DNA of 48,598 bases from Paenibacillus doosanensis (GCF_025060755.1 NZ_JANYUY010000053.1:1-48598); one strand, 5' to 3'; shown: positions 1 through 7,583, numbered from the stretch's first letter. Made by a program: numbers and translations. Notes: a model not told the origin generated them from the letters alone.

Positions 1-85
1 CTAAATGATCTTCAGGGATCCAATCGCTCAAATACATCGGAAACAATTCACCTTGTTCCGTGGAGTAAGATTTAAATTTTGCCAT
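1..85 (-). CDS. IS1182-family transposase, N-terminal fragment (continues beyond window)
   Basis: The minus-strand reading frame starts at the ATG at 85 and runs off the window with no stop. The visible residues are MAKFKSYSTEQGELFP followed by MYLSDWIPEDHL. This matches the usual opening of IS1182-type DDE transposases, which start with a short FK-Y-x(n)-Q-x-L-x-P segment and a following IPxDH(L) motif. A purine-rich AAAGGGTG lies upstream of the ATG as a ribosome site. Only about 28 residues are visible, so the catalytic DDE residues and the integrity of the gene cannot be judged. The call rests on my recognition of the N-terminal motif. Confidence 0.65.
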   Translation of the reverse strand, partial: MAKFKSYSTEQGELFPMYLSDWIPEDHL

Positions 86-175
86 AAACCACACACCCTT
101 TTTTACCAGATAAACAGATTACAGTTAAGTTTCGCGACGAAACTATGCTTTTCCTGTTTCGTCGGACAGACTCCT
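1..175 (-). mobile_element. End of an IS1182-type insertion sequence, cut by window edge
   Basis: The segment contains the start of a transposase gene read on the minus strand and about 90 bp of upstream DNA. The outer boundary is placed near 175, where GTCGGACAGACTCC gives way to the TAAAAG-GGTG sequence that recurs in the surrounding repeat island, so the element seems to have inserted into that island. The boundary is an inference because the other end of the element lies outside the window and no target duplication can be checked. Confidence 0.55.
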
Positions 176-199
176 AAAAGTGTGGTGAAAAAGTAGACT

Positions 200-780
200 T
201 CACTAGTCGAAGGCAATCTGGAGAAGCGCAGCTGTTGTCTTTGTTCCCGAATTATTTAACCCATTGAAGGGCTAATTATTCAAGAAATTCGGGATGGGCA
301 GCGATCGGAAGAGGCTTTCGCCTGCGCAGAAGGCGACCCTTCAGAGGCGCAGTACACTCACAACGGACACAGCGGCCGTTATATCAACCCTATCGGCCAT
401 TTTGGAATTCTAACGGACACAGATGCAGCTATTAGTTGGCAGAGCCTCCATAGAAAGCGATTCGGAGCTATGTAAGCGCCATGACGTCCGTTACGTTGAA
501 AAAGCGTCTGTTTGCGACGACTTTAGCTCTCCTGTGTCCGTTACACTTAGAAACGGTTCGATGCTCGGTTCCGGGGGCTACATCTCCTGCAGCTCCCTTC
601 CAGAGCGTTCGGGCGCGTTCCCGTTCCTAAAAAAAAGCTTGGGCGAGCAGCGTTTGAAGGCGCTCAAACCAAGCCTGCAGCCAAGCCAATGTCTAAACAG
701 ATACGTTGGAGCATGAAGAGGGAATGGGATACCGGATTCCAAACGCTGTGAACATGACTTTAAAAGCGTGGTGAAAACGG
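200..780. repeat. Long inverted repeat, copy A (partner near 19561-20115)
   Basis: This gene-free stretch is matched in reverse complement by about 19561-20115. Shared landmarks in the same order include GCAATCTGGAGAAGCG, CAAGAAATTC, CGGACACAGCGGCCGTTATAT, CCCTATCGGCCAT, ACACAGATGCAGCTATT, AGCGTCTGTTTGCGACGA and TTAGAAACGGTTCGAT. The two copies differ by many substitutions and small indels, so the duplication is old. Short open frames inside it have no ribosome site or recognisable product. The copies flank about 18.5 kb in opposite orientation. Confidence 0.8.
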
Positions 781-890
781 ATTTTCTCCATAGAAAAAAG
801 GAAATAACCATCCGAAAAATCCGGTTTCAATAGCGATTGGAGGATCAAATGGACGCCGCAGCGGACTTTTTCACCACCCTTCTAAAAGCT
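781..890 (+). repeat. Dispersed repeat module B, copy 1
   Basis: A module with the landmarks CCATAGAAAA, GGAAATAAC, AAAATCCG, TTTCAA, GCGATTGGAGGATCAAATGG, ACGCCGCAGCGG and CACCCTTCTAA. The same order of landmarks recurs at about 1133-1215 and 20205-20305 on the same strand, and in shortened form at 19497-19545. It is bounded by TAAAAG-GGTGAA sequence. No coding potential is apparent. Confidence 0.75.
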
Positions 891-904
891 CGGTGAAAAA
901 GCAA

Positions 905-1050
905 ACTTCGCTAAGCGAGAGCAATCTGAAGAAGCGTCAGCGTTCGCCTTTGTTCTCGGATTTCCCCCGTTACACGGGCTTACTTATTCAAGAAATCCGG
1001 GAACAAGAGCGATCGGAAGATGCTTTCGCATGCGAAGTGGGCGTTTTTCA
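905..1050 (+). repeat. Dispersed repeat module A, copy
   Basis: The sequence from AGAGCAATCTGAAGAAGCG through ATTCAAGAAATCCGGGAACA to GAGCGATCGGAAGATGC repeats the module seen at 205-335 and, inverted, at 19975-20110. The unit contains fold-back segments, with ATTTC..CCGG-type arms on either side of ACTTATTCAAGAAAT, which is typical of small non-autonomous elements. The open frame across it has no ribosome site or recognisable product. Confidence 0.7.
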
Positions 1051-1053
1051 CCA

Positions 1054-1215
1054 TCCTCCTAAAAGCCCGGTGGAAAAGTGGGCGGTGAGTCGGTAGAGAG
1101 TTGGAACAGCGTCAGCGTTCGGCTAAGAAAAACGGACTTTCTCATAAAAAAAGGAAATAACACTCAAAAAAACCGATTTCAACTGCGATTGGAAGATTAA
1201 ATGGGCACCGCACGC
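1054..1215 (+). repeat. Dispersed repeat module B, diverged copy
   Basis: It starts with CCTAAAAGCCCGGTGG and contains GCGTCAGCGTTCGG, AAAAGGAAATAACACTC, ACCGATTTCAACTGCGATTGG and AAATGGGCACCGCA, the same landmarks in the same order as 781-890 and 20129-20305. The remainder of the gap up to the kptA promoter at 1265 contains nothing I recognise. Confidence 0.65.
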
Positions 1216-1264
1216 ATCCTTTAAAAGGTGCAGATAGACTTCTTCTCACAGCCAAACTTTCCCG

Positions 1265-1291
1265 TTGCATTCCTCTGTGAGCCGGTATAAT
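1265..1291 (+). promoter_or_regulatory. Candidate kptA promoter
   Basis: A perfect TATAAT at 1286-1291 follows a TTGCAT -35-like hexamer at 1265-1270 with a short 15-bp spacer. It lies 36 bp upstream of the chosen kptA start. The spacer is shorter than ideal, so the -35 assignment is tentative. Confidence 0.45.
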
Positions 1292-1326
1292 GGATGTAAG
1301 TCACAGCAGCAAAGGAAGTGAAAGCA

Positions 1327-1884
1327 ATGGTAAACAAACATTGGGAAACGAGTCTGAGCAAATTTATGACCAAAATTCTCCGGCATACGCCTGAAGCGTT
1401 CGGAGTGACCTTGGACCCGCAAGACGGCTCTTGTCCGATAGAAGACCTGCTGAAGGCGGTTCAGACAGAACCGAAGTGGTCGCATATTACCGCAGACGAT
1501 ATTCGCGGAGTCGTCGACCGTTCGGAGAAGCAGCGCTTCGAGATTCGCGCGGGGCGCATCCGGGCCAGATACGGGCATAGTCATGATAAAGTCCAATACG
1601 AGCCGGGGACGCCGCCGCTCATTCTATATCACGGCACGAACGAGAGGGCGCTGCCCTCGATTATGGAGGAAGGCATCCGGCCGATGGGAAGAAAATACGT
1701 TCATCTCTCGGAAGGAACGCAATTTGCTGCGATGGCGGGCAGCCGCCGGGGCGAGCTCGTCATTTTGCAAGTGCGCACCCGGGAGGCTGCGGTAGCCGGG
1801 GTCGAGTTCTATTATGCCGGCAATGAAGTATGGCTGGCCGAACGGATTCCGGCGGATTGCTGCACGTTGTTGGCGGCGGATTGA
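1327..1884 (+). CDS. kptA: RNA 2'-phosphotransferase (Tpt1/KptA family)
   Basis: The 185-residue protein matches the KptA/Tpt1 family over its full length. The N-terminal winged-helix segment carries LSKFMTKILRHTPEAFG, followed by RIRARYGHSHDKV and the NAD-binding LYHGTNERALPSIMEEG and GRKYVHLSE segments. These hold the His and Arg residues typical of the family. The enzyme transfers the internal 2'-phosphate of an RNA splice junction to NAD, giving ADP-ribose 1'',2''-cyclic phosphate. Bacteria lack the splicing pathway that makes this phosphate, so the cellular role is unclear and may be RNA repair or modification. The ATG at 1327 is preferred over GTG 1318 because AAAGGAAG lies eight bases before it. 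The gene appears to be monocistronic. An rtcB RNA ligase gene lies in the same window at 42026. Confidence 0.93.
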   Translation: MVNKHWETSLSKFMTKILRHTPEAFGVTLDPQDGSCPIEDLLKAVQTEPKWSHITADDIRGVVDRSEKQRFEIRAGRIRARYGHSHDKVQYEPGTPPLILYHGTNERALPSIMEEGIRPMGRKYVHLSEGTQFAAMAGSRRGELVILQVRTREAAVAGVEFYYAGNEVWLAERIPADCCTLLAAD

Positions 1885-1989
1885 ACAAGTCCCGGCGGCC
1901 TATTCTGCTATTGTGTGTCAAACTTAACAAGGCAGTATTTCCATTCCGTGCTATACTGAAATCAACAAGAACAGACGGAGGGAAATCCA

Positions 1990-2604
1990 TTGAATAAGAA
2001 ACATGCATTGTCCTTGATCGGCGCTTTGGTAGTGGGAGTGGTCGGCGGCGTAGGTCTGATGATGAACGATTCGGCGTACGGTTCGGTGAAGGAAGCTCTT
2101 GGAGGTCAAGCGACGCAAAATGCCATCGGCAAGGTAGATGCGAACGGCACGCTGACGGTTCAGGTATCGAATATGGATTTGGAGACGGCGTTAATGCAGG
2201 TCCAGTCCCAGCGCGCCGATCTGTTGGATCAGCAGTTGAAGCAGCAGATGGAAGAGGTACAGAAGCGGAACGAATTGATCATGAAGATGAACGATATGCT
2301 TAGCGAGCTGCGGTCGCTGCGGCCGCAAAAAGCGGGAGATACGGCGGCCGTTCCGGCCGGCCTGAAAAGCAAGCTGGCCGAAGCAAGCATAACCGTTTCC
2401 GGCGATAAGCTGACCCAGGCGGAGTTCGACGCACTGCTGGATAAGCTCCGCAGCTCTATCGATTCGGCGAGCAATTCTCAACAGATGGATATGCTGCGCC
2501 TGCAGAGCTTGACGAACAAACGCAATGAAGCTTTCGATACCATGTCGAATTTTATTAAAAAAATGCAAGATTCCCGCAGCAGCATCATTGGAAATATGCG
2601 ATAA
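1990..2604 (+). CDS. Membrane-anchored coiled-coil protein, function unknown
   Basis: The 204-residue protein opens with a positively charged start and a hydrophobic segment (residues about 6-26, ALSLIGALVVGVVGGVGLMM), which is a signal or signal-anchor. The rest is mainly polar helix with heptad-like spacing (QSQRADLLDQQLKQQMEEVQ), consistent with an extracytoplasmic coiled coil. A TTG start at 1990 follows GGAGGGAAA with suitable spacing. A terminator follows at 2619. I do not recognise a family. It could be a cell-envelope structural or scaffold protein; no catalytic motif is visible. Confidence 0.8.
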   Translation: MNKKHALSLIGALVVGVVGGVGLMMNDSAYGSVKEALGGQATQNAIGKVDANGTLTVQVSNMDLETALMQVQSQRADLLDQQLKQQMEEVQKRNELIMKMNDMLSELRSLRPQKAGDTAAVPAGLKSKLAEASITVSGDKLTQAEFDALLDKLRSSIDSASNSQQMDMLRLQSLTNKRNEAFDTMSNFIKKMQDSRSSIIGNMR

Positions 2605-2618
2605 TAGAAGCAGTACGG

Positions 2619-2650
2619 GGAACCTGTCGCTCGGCAGGTTTCTTTTTTTC
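2619..2650 (+). terminator. Intrinsic terminator
   Basis: A hairpin with AACCTG and CAGGTT arms is followed by TCTTTTTTT. It ends the coiled-coil gene upstream and separates it from the PrsW-like gene. Confidence 0.8.
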
Positions 2651-2685
2651 GTCGTAATTCCTTATAGAGGCTGGGGAGAATGGCA

Positions 2686-4560
2686 ATGTCCGTCAACATG
2701 GTTGAATTTTTGAAACATCATACGCTGCTGCACGGCGTTCCGGAGGAAGAGCTGGAGAAAGCCGCTGTCACGATGCAGTCGGCTTCTTTTGCTGACGGGG
2801 AATGGCTGATGCATGAGGGGATGGAAGGCGACGATTGCTTCTTCATTGCAGAAGGTCGGGTGCAGGTCATCTCCCGCAGCTTGACAGGCAGAGCGGTGAT
2901 GCTGGCCGAGCTCGGTCCCGGTGCATTAATAGGCGAGATCGCTTTGATCCGCAACGAAAAACGAACGGCAGGCATTAAAGCGGCGGGCGATGTCATGACG
3001 CTGCGCCTTGACCGGGCCGCGTTCGAGCGGCTTGCCGAAGCAAGCCCGTACTTTCACGAAAGCCTCTCCTTCGCCGCGGAGCTGCGTTACGTTCACGGGC
3101 TTCTGCGCAAAGCCTCGATCTGGTCGGCCATTCCCGATTCAGAGCTGCGGGGGCTTGCGGAAATAACGGTCAGACGCAAGGTGAGCCGGGGACAGACCGT
3201 CGTTCGGGAAGGGGATACGGCCCAATGGTTTTATATGGTCGCAAGCGGCAGGCTGGAGGCATATACTACCCCCCAGCGGGCGCATGCGTTCGAGACCGGC
3301 GATTATTTCGGCGAGACGGCGCTCTTGACCGATACGACGCAGAGCGGTACCGTAACGGCCGTCGAGGATAGCGAGCTGCTTGTGATGGGCAAGACGGAAT
3401 TTCTGGCGATATTGCAGCATTATGCCCCGGTGCGGCGACAGTTCGCCGAGGTGCTGCGCATTCGCCGTCCGGATTTGACTGCGGCCGCGGAGCAGCTATT
3501 GGCCGCGGAGCCGGGGAACGCGCCCGCGGAAACCGCGTCGGACGCCTTAACGGCGGCGGACGAGAGTCCGGAGGGGAGCGGACAGCCGAAGCCGTCGCGA
3601 TGGATGGATACGCTGCTTGCGATCGGCGGCGGCTTTGTCTTGTTCACCCTGCTAGCCGCTTGGCTGCAAAGTCCGTTATGGTCTGCAGCGGCCTTGACCG
3701 CCGGCTCTCTGGTAGGGCCGGTCACGTTCGTTGCCTTCGTCAGAGGCTCGCAGCTGCTCGGCTTCCGGGCTTCACGGCTTGCTTGGGTGTTCGTCTCCTC
3801 GGCGGCCGTCGCCGTTCCGCTCGCCTGGATCGTGGAGCGGGCCTGGTTGTTCGGTCCCGGCGGCGCATCGTTCGCGCAGCTGGATATTCCCGCGGCGGTC
3901 GCGCTGATCGAAGAAGCGGCGAAGCTGATCATTTGCACGGCGCTGCTGCGGAGCAGCCGCATGCGCTTCCTCATGGACGCCGTCGTCTTCGGGGCGGCGG
4001 CCGGAATGGGCTTCGCAGCCGTAGAGAGCTTGATCTACGGCTGGACGTATTTCCAGCAGAGCTCTACGGGCAGCATGCTCGCCGTGCTATGGGTGCGGGC
4101 GCTCCTGTCGCCGCTCGGACACGGCACCTGGACGGCAATTGCCGCCACGGGCGTCTGGTACGGGCTCTCGGCGGGAGCGGGACGCCGGACGGCGGCGGCT
4201 CCGGCTCCGGCCATCCGCTGGCTTAAGGCCGCCGGGCTGCTGATCGTCGCCGTTATGCTGCACGCCGTGTGGGATTACCACGGCTTGGAGGGAGTCGCGC
4301 GATTCGCGTCGATGATTGCCGTCGGCGCGGCCGGGCTGCTCATTCTGTACGGGCTCATCCGTACAGGAACGAAGGAGGAGCGCCATGCCGTGGCGGCGCT
4401 GAACCCGACGCTGCCCGGCGAGCTTCGGGAGCTTACAGGCGAAGGGTCCGGCGTTAAGCAGCTGCCGCTCGTGTGCGCGGCCTGCGGCACGCAATCTCCT
4501 CCGCATGCCCGCTATTGCGCCCGCTGCGGACAAGCGCTGCGGGCGCGCCCGGACGCTTAA
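2686..4560 (+). CDS. PrsW-like intramembrane protease with two cyclic-nucleotide-binding domains and a zinc ribbon
   Basis: The 624-residue protein has a composite layout. Residues about 10-120 and 130-245 are two CNMP-type domains (each with the typical E-G-x(n)-FF/FY-G-R and GE-x-AL-L/I turn). A linker is followed by several membrane segments from about 308. These carry the PrsW motifs: EExxK (E409, E410, K413), FAAVE (E447), a His at 479 and HAVWD (526-530). The C-terminus has a zinc ribbon with CAAC and CARC pairs. PrsW cleaves anti-sigma factors in Bacillus subtilis, so this may be a protease gated by a bound nucleotide or other ligand. That coupling is inference. ATG 2686 is preferred to ATG 2680 because GGGGAG is seven bases before it. 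The GC is locally high towards the 3' end. Confidence 0.85.
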   Translation: MSVNMVEFLKHHTLLHGVPEEELEKAAVTMQSASFADGEWLMHEGMEGDDCFFIAEGRVQVISRSLTGRAVMLAELGPGALIGEIALIRNEKRTAGIKAAGDVMTLRLDRAAFERLAEASPYFHESLSFAAELRYVHGLLRKASIWSAIPDSELRGLAEITVRRKVSRGQTVVREGDTAQWFYMVASGRLEAYTTPQRAHAFETGDYFGETALLTDTTQSGTVTAVEDSELLVMGKTEFLAILQHYAPVRRQFAEVLRIRRPDLTAAAEQLLAAEPGNAPAETASDALTAADESPEGSGQPKPSRWMDTLLAIGGGFVLFTLLAAWLQSPLWSAAALTAGSLVGPVTFVAFVRGSQLLGFRASRLAWVFVSSAAVAVPLAWIVERAWLFGPGGASFAQLDIPAAVALIEEAAKLIICTALLRSSRMRFLMDAVVFGAAAGMGFAAVESLIYGWTYFQQSSTGSMLAVLWVRALLSPLGHGTWTAIAATGVWYGLSAGAGRRTAAAPAPAIRWLKAAGLLIVAVMLHAVWDYHGLEGVARFASMIAVGAAGLLILYGLIRTGTKEERHAVAALNPTLPGELRELTGEGSGVKQLPLVCAACGTQSPPHARYCARCGQALRARPDA

Positions 4561-4627
4561 GGCGGCTGCCGCGCCAGAAGCGCGGGATTCCCGGCCGCAC
4601 CGGAAGGCGGTATTTCCAAGATGGAGC

Positions 4628-4656
4628 TTGATGTTTGCGTGCAAAAGCGGGATAAT
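4628..4656 (+). promoter_or_regulatory. Candidate promoter of the aminopeptidase gene
   Basis: TTGATG at 4628-4633 and GATAAT at 4651-4656 are 17 bp apart and lie about 40 bp before the aminopeptidase start. This suggests the gene is transcribed separately from the PrsW-like gene. Confidence 0.5.
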
Positions 4657-4694
4657 TAACCATTGGATAAAAATATGCAAAGGGGTTATAACGC

Positions 4695-5927
4695 ATGGAT
4701 ACGCATGAAACGAATCTGGAAAAATATGCCGAGCTTGTCGTCAAGGTAGGGGTCAACATTCAACCGGGGCAGGTGCTGTTCGTCGAGTCGCCGCTCGAAG
4801 CCGCGCCGTTTACCCGGAAGGTCGTGCAAAAAGCATACGAGGCGGGAGCGAAATACGTTCAAGTCGCATGGGACGACGAAGCGGTCACCCGCACCCGGTT
4901 CGAATACGCGCCGGACGACTCGTTCGGATTTTATCCCGAATGGACGGCGCGAATGATGGAGCAGCTGGCCGAGGGCGGCGGAGCGCTGCTGAATATTAAG
5001 GTGCCGAATCCGGATTTGTATCAAGGGATCGATGCCGCGAAAGTATCGGCCGCTACCCGGGCCGCTTCGCGGGCCAGGCAGAAATTCCAAGGCTATGTGC
5101 GCAACAAGACGTTCAGCTGGTGTCTGGTGAAGGCTCCGACCCGGGCTTGGGCGGCCAAAGTATTCCCCGAGCTGCCGCCGGAGCGGCAGGTCGAGGCTAT
5201 GTGGGAGACGCTGTTTAAGATCAACCGGGTCGACGCCGCCGATCCTGTAGCCGCCTGGCACGAGCATATTGCCAAGCTGAAGAGCATGAGAGAGCGGCTC
5301 AATCATAAAAAGTACAAGCGGCTGCATTACAAAGCGCCCGGCACCGACTTATCCGTCGAGCTGCCGGAAGGGCATGTGTGGTTCGGCGGAGCCGGCTTGA
5401 ACGATCAGGGCGTGTCCTTCGTCGCCAATATGCCGACCGAGGAAGTTTACACGCTGCCGAAGCGCGACGGCGTCAACGGGACCGTTCGCAGCACCAAGCC
5501 GCTCAATTTGAACGGCCGCCTGGTCGACCGGTTCTCCTTCCGCTTTGAGAACGGACGGATCGTCGACTATGCGGCCGAGGTCGGACAGGAGCATTTGGCC
5601 GATTTGCTGTCGACGGACGAAGGCGCCGAATATTTGGGCGAAGTTGCGCTCGTTCCTTACGACTCGCCGATTTCCAACTTGAACCGCATTTTCTACAATA
5701 CCGGCGTCGATGAGAACGCCTCATGCCATCTGGCCATCGGCAGCGCTTATCCGTTCACCCTGGAGAACGGAACGAAGCTGTCGAAGGAAGAGTTGGTGCA
5801 GCGGGGCGCGAACGTCAGCTTGACGCATGTCGACTTTATGATCGGATCGGCGGAGCTAGACATCGACGGAGAATTGGCGGACGGCACGCTGGAGCCGGTC
5901 TTCCGAAAAGGTAACTGGGCTTTGTAA
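4695..5927 (+). CDS. ampS: Aminopeptidase, M29 (thermophilic metalloaminopeptidase) family
   Basis: The 410-residue protein matches the length and layout of the M29 family, including Bacillus AmpS. The N-terminal domain is mixed alpha/beta (LEKYAELVVKVGVNIQPGQ). The C-terminal metal-binding domain contains NMPTEEVYT and EYLGEVALVP with metal-ligand Glu residues, NASCHLAIG with a ligand His, and HVDFMIGS with a ligand His and Asp. These residues normally hold two divalent metal ions that release N-terminal amino acids from peptides in the cytoplasm. AAAGGGG lies before the ATG at 4695. The gene is followed closely by ybaK and may share its transcript up to the terminator at 6481. Confidence 0.93.
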   Translation: MDTHETNLEKYAELVVKVGVNIQPGQVLFVESPLEAAPFTRKVVQKAYEAGAKYVQVAWDDEAVTRTRFEYAPDDSFGFYPEWTARMMEQLAEGGGALLNIKVPNPDLYQGIDAAKVSAATRAASRARQKFQGYVRNKTFSWCLVKAPTRAWAAKVFPELPPERQVEAMWETLFKINRVDAADPVAAWHEHIAKLKSMRERLNHKKYKRLHYKAPGTDLSVELPEGHVWFGGAGLNDQGVSFVANMPTEEVYTLPKRDGVNGTVRSTKPLNLNGRLVDRFSFRFENGRIVDYAAEVGQEHLADLLSTDEGAEYLGEVALVPYDSPISNLNRIFYNTGVDENASCHLAIGSAYPFTLENGTKLSKEELVQRGANVSLTHVDFMIGSAELDIDGELADGTLEPVFRKGNWAL

Positions 5928-5971
5928 CAACAGATACGAACGGACGGATCGAAAGACGGGAGGGGAGCGGA

Positions 5972-6445
5972 TTGACGGCCAAAACGAATGCCAGCCGCAT
6001 GCTCGACAAGCTGCGCGTCCCCTACACGCTGCATGAATACGATTGGGACGAGAATCAGCTGGATGCGGCGACCGTAGCGGGCAAGGTCGGGATCGATTGC
6101 GAGCGGCTGTACAAGACGCTGGTGCTGCGGGGGGATAAGACGGGCGTCATTATGGCCTGCATTCCCGGCCATCGCGAGCTTGATCTGAAGCGCCTCGCTG
6201 CGGCCAGCGGCAACAAGAAGGTCGAGATGACGCCGGTCAAGGACATCGCTGCGCTGACAGGCTACATCCGCGGCGGGGTATCTCCGCTCGGAGTGAAGAA
6301 GAAATACCCTCTGTATATCGACCGCTCGGTGCTGCCGCTTGACGTCGTCAGCATTAGCGCCGGCCGGCGGGGACTGCAGATTTTTCTGAAGGGCGAAGAT
6401 TTGGTCAGCGCCTGCGAAGGAATCGTCAGCGATATTGTGCAGTGA
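5972..6445 (+). CDS. ybaK: YbaK/EbsC-type aminoacyl-tRNA deacylase
   Basis: The 157-residue protein matches the YbaK family, which hydrolyses mischarged Cys-tRNA(Pro) in trans after prolyl-tRNA synthetase errors. Family features are the opening YTLHEYDWDE, the central ERLYKTLVLRGDKTG, the conserved Lys-Lys pair in NKKVEM, GYIRGGVSPLG and the C-terminal SAGRRGLQI segment. The TTG start at 5972 follows a strong GGGAGGGGAG ribosome site. It is 44 bp downstream of the aminopeptidase gene on the same strand, with a terminator behind it. Confidence 0.92.
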   Translation: MTAKTNASRMLDKLRVPYTLHEYDWDENQLDAATVAGKVGIDCERLYKTLVLRGDKTGVIMACIPGHRELDLKRLAAASGNKKVEMTPVKDIAALTGYIRGGVSPLGVKKKYPLYIDRSVLPLDVVSISAGRRGLQIFLKGEDLVSACEGIVSDIVQ

Positions 6446-6480
6446 AAAGCGGAGGCCGCATCATGGAAAGACAGGCGGAA

Positions 6481-6523
6481 GGGACCCGGGGAGAGACGAT
6501 TAGTCTCTCGCGGGTCCCTTTTT
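6481..6523 (+). terminator. Intrinsic terminator of the ampS-ybaK unit
   Basis: GGGACCC and GGGTCCC arms, extended by AGAGAC and GTCTCT, enclose a GATTA loop and are followed by TTTTT. It lies between convergent transcription units. The stretch from 6524 to 6730 holds no gene I can support. Confidence 0.9.
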
Positions 6524-6730
6524 GCCGTACGTTTCGTCAAGCAGCATCCGCTCGAACCGCTCGTCCTGTCTGTGTGAGCATTGCAGTAAACCAGCGAGGG
6601 AGGAGCGATCCGCTGGCTGCAGACGGCGCCTTTTAAGCTCGGCGCTAGCTGCCGGGGACAGCGGTAAGCGGTGCCGTCGCGAACGGCGCAGCGGCTTGCA
6701 GCGGCGGCGAAGCCGAACTGCGGCCGGCGA

Positions 6731-6904
6731 TCAATTGCTGCCCGCCGCTTGCAAGCAGGGCCGGACGTCTTCGGCGTGCGCGAGGGAGGGGAGCTTCCGT
6801 TTCTCCATCTCTCTCCGGAGCAAAGCGATAAATTCGTCGTCCAATTGAAGCTCGAGTGCTTCCATGTAGCAGTGCATCAATTCCTGGTCTCCAAGGTTGT
6901 ACAT
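6731..6904 (-). CDS. sda: Sda-type sporulation checkpoint protein
   Basis: The 57-residue protein begins MYNLGDQELMHCYMEALEL and continues QLDDEFIALLRREMEKRKL, matching the helical-hairpin pattern of Sda (L-SDEL-L-ESY-KA-x-L-L-x-FI-L-x-EI-RR-L). Sda binds the histidine kinase KinA and related phosphorelay kinases and blocks sporulation while DNA replication is disturbed. AAGGAG precedes the ATG at 6904. It overlaps the end of the preceding minus-strand gene by 28 bp, so the two are probably translated in a coupled way. It carries a C-terminal extension of about 15 residues compared with the Bacillus subtilis protein. Identification is by eye from a short, characteristic sequence. Confidence 0.8.
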   Translation of the reverse strand: MYNLGDQELMHCYMEALELQLDDEFIALLRREMEKRKLPSLAHAEDVRPCLQAAGSN

Positions 6905-7167
6905 TCCAACGGCTCTCCTTTTACTTCATAGGCTTGCAGATCGAAGCATTTGGCCGCCGACTCGGCAATATGCTTGAATTTGCGGGCTCTGCGCACGATT
7001 TCATCGGACATTTCCTGAAGAAACCGTTCATCGGACAAGGCGTCTGCCAGCAGACGGATTTGATCCTTGTTATTGAACAGGACTGTCTGGATGGCCAGCG
7101 TCAAATATTCCTGATCATCGTTATCAGGTATTTGAAAAGAATGTTTTAAATTAGAAAGGTTGTTCAT
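6877..7167 (-). CDS. Small helical protein upstream of sda, unknown function
   Basis: The 96-residue acidic protein (MNNLSNLKHSFQIP at the start, SDEIVRRARKFKHIAESAAK in the middle) has no signal peptide, membrane segment or motif I recognise. It looks alpha-helical. TGGAG lies five bases before the ATG at 7167. Its last 28 bp overlap the start of sda on the same strand, so the two form an operon. Its location between sda and the comX pheromone gene makes a role in the sporulation or quorum-sensing decision plausible, but that is inference from context only. Confidence 0.7.
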   Translation of the reverse strand: MNNLSNLKHSFQIPDNDDQEYLTLAIQTVLFNNKDQIRLLADALSDERFLQEMSDEIVRRARKFKHIAESAAKCFDLQAYEVKGEPLECTTLETRN

Positions 7168-7200
7168 GTTTTCTCCACAATTACCATATTTATACTATTC

Positions 7201-7243
7201 ATTATAACTCAAGCTCCATTCACCATCAGCGCAAAAGTTTTGC
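7201..7243 (-). promoter_or_regulatory. Candidate promoter and palindrome upstream of the 96-aa gene and sda
   Basis: On the minus strand, TATAAT (7201-7206) lies about 35 bp before the 96-aa gene. A perfect palindrome, GCAAAA-G-TTTTGC (7231-7243), sits close to where the -35 element would be, and no good -35 hexamer is visible. That layout fits a promoter that depends on an activator. Which regulator binds is unknown; ComA of the adjacent locus is one candidate. Confidence 0.4.
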
Positions 7244-7294
7244 ATAAGTGTACAAATATTTTTGCATTTTCGCTAATTTTTTTGAGAAAAAACG

Positions 7295-7341
7295 AAAAGA
7301 GATTGCATATTTGGACAAGTCCATAATATACAATCTCTTTT
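7295..7341 (-). terminator. Intrinsic terminator of comX
   Basis: AAAAGAGATTG and CAATCTCTTTT form an 11-bp perfect stem, with a further GGAC/GTCC pairing inside the loop. Read on the minus strand it is followed by a T-rich run (TTTTCGTTTTTTC). It lies 27 bp after the comX stop codon. Confidence 0.85.
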
Positions 7342-7367
7342 CAATTTGGTAAAATAATGAAAAAGAA

Positions 7368-7583
7368 TTAATACCAAGTTTCGCTAATGCTGTTGTTTTT
7401 TCTTATGTAGTCGCTTGCTGTTTTGGCGAACATTTTCATAACGGCTTGTCCTTCGGAGGCGGATAAGGAATGGGATTCAAACCATTTCTGATCCTTGAAA
7501 AGATTCAGAACGTCTTGCGCATCCATTTGTTTCAATGAACGCACCACATGATGCAAACCAGGAGAATAAGTTACAGCTACCAT
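7368..7583 (-). CDS. comX: ComX-like quorum-sensing pheromone precursor
   Basis: The 71-residue peptide precursor ends ISETWY, with a single Trp next to the C-terminus. In Bacillus ComX a Trp near the C-terminus is modified with an isoprenoid by ComQ, and a short C-terminal peptide is released as the pheromone. The segment MDAQDVLNLFKDQKWF with the following LSASEGQAVMKMF matches the VL-x(n)-F region of ComX precursors. Another Trp occurs at residue 34, outside the expected mature peptide. AGAGGTGA precedes the ATG at 7583 by seven bases. The gene is divergent from comP-comA-comQ, unlike the classical co-directional comQXPA order. The presence of kinase, regulator and prenyltransferase genes next to it makes the call strong despite the very variable sequence of this family. 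Confidence 0.82.
   Translation of the reverse strand: MVAVTYSPGLHHVVRSLKQMDAQDVLNLFKDQKWFESHSLSASEGQAVMKMFAKTASDYIRKNNSISETWY

Noticed and set aside
423-1096. Open frames in the left repeat island
   Set aside because: No ribosome sites, no recognisable product, and the sequence is repetitive DNA also found inverted at 19561-20115.
6442-6848. Plus-strand frames after ybaK
   Set aside because: They cross the terminator at 6481 and overlap sda on the other strand; composition is not gene-like.
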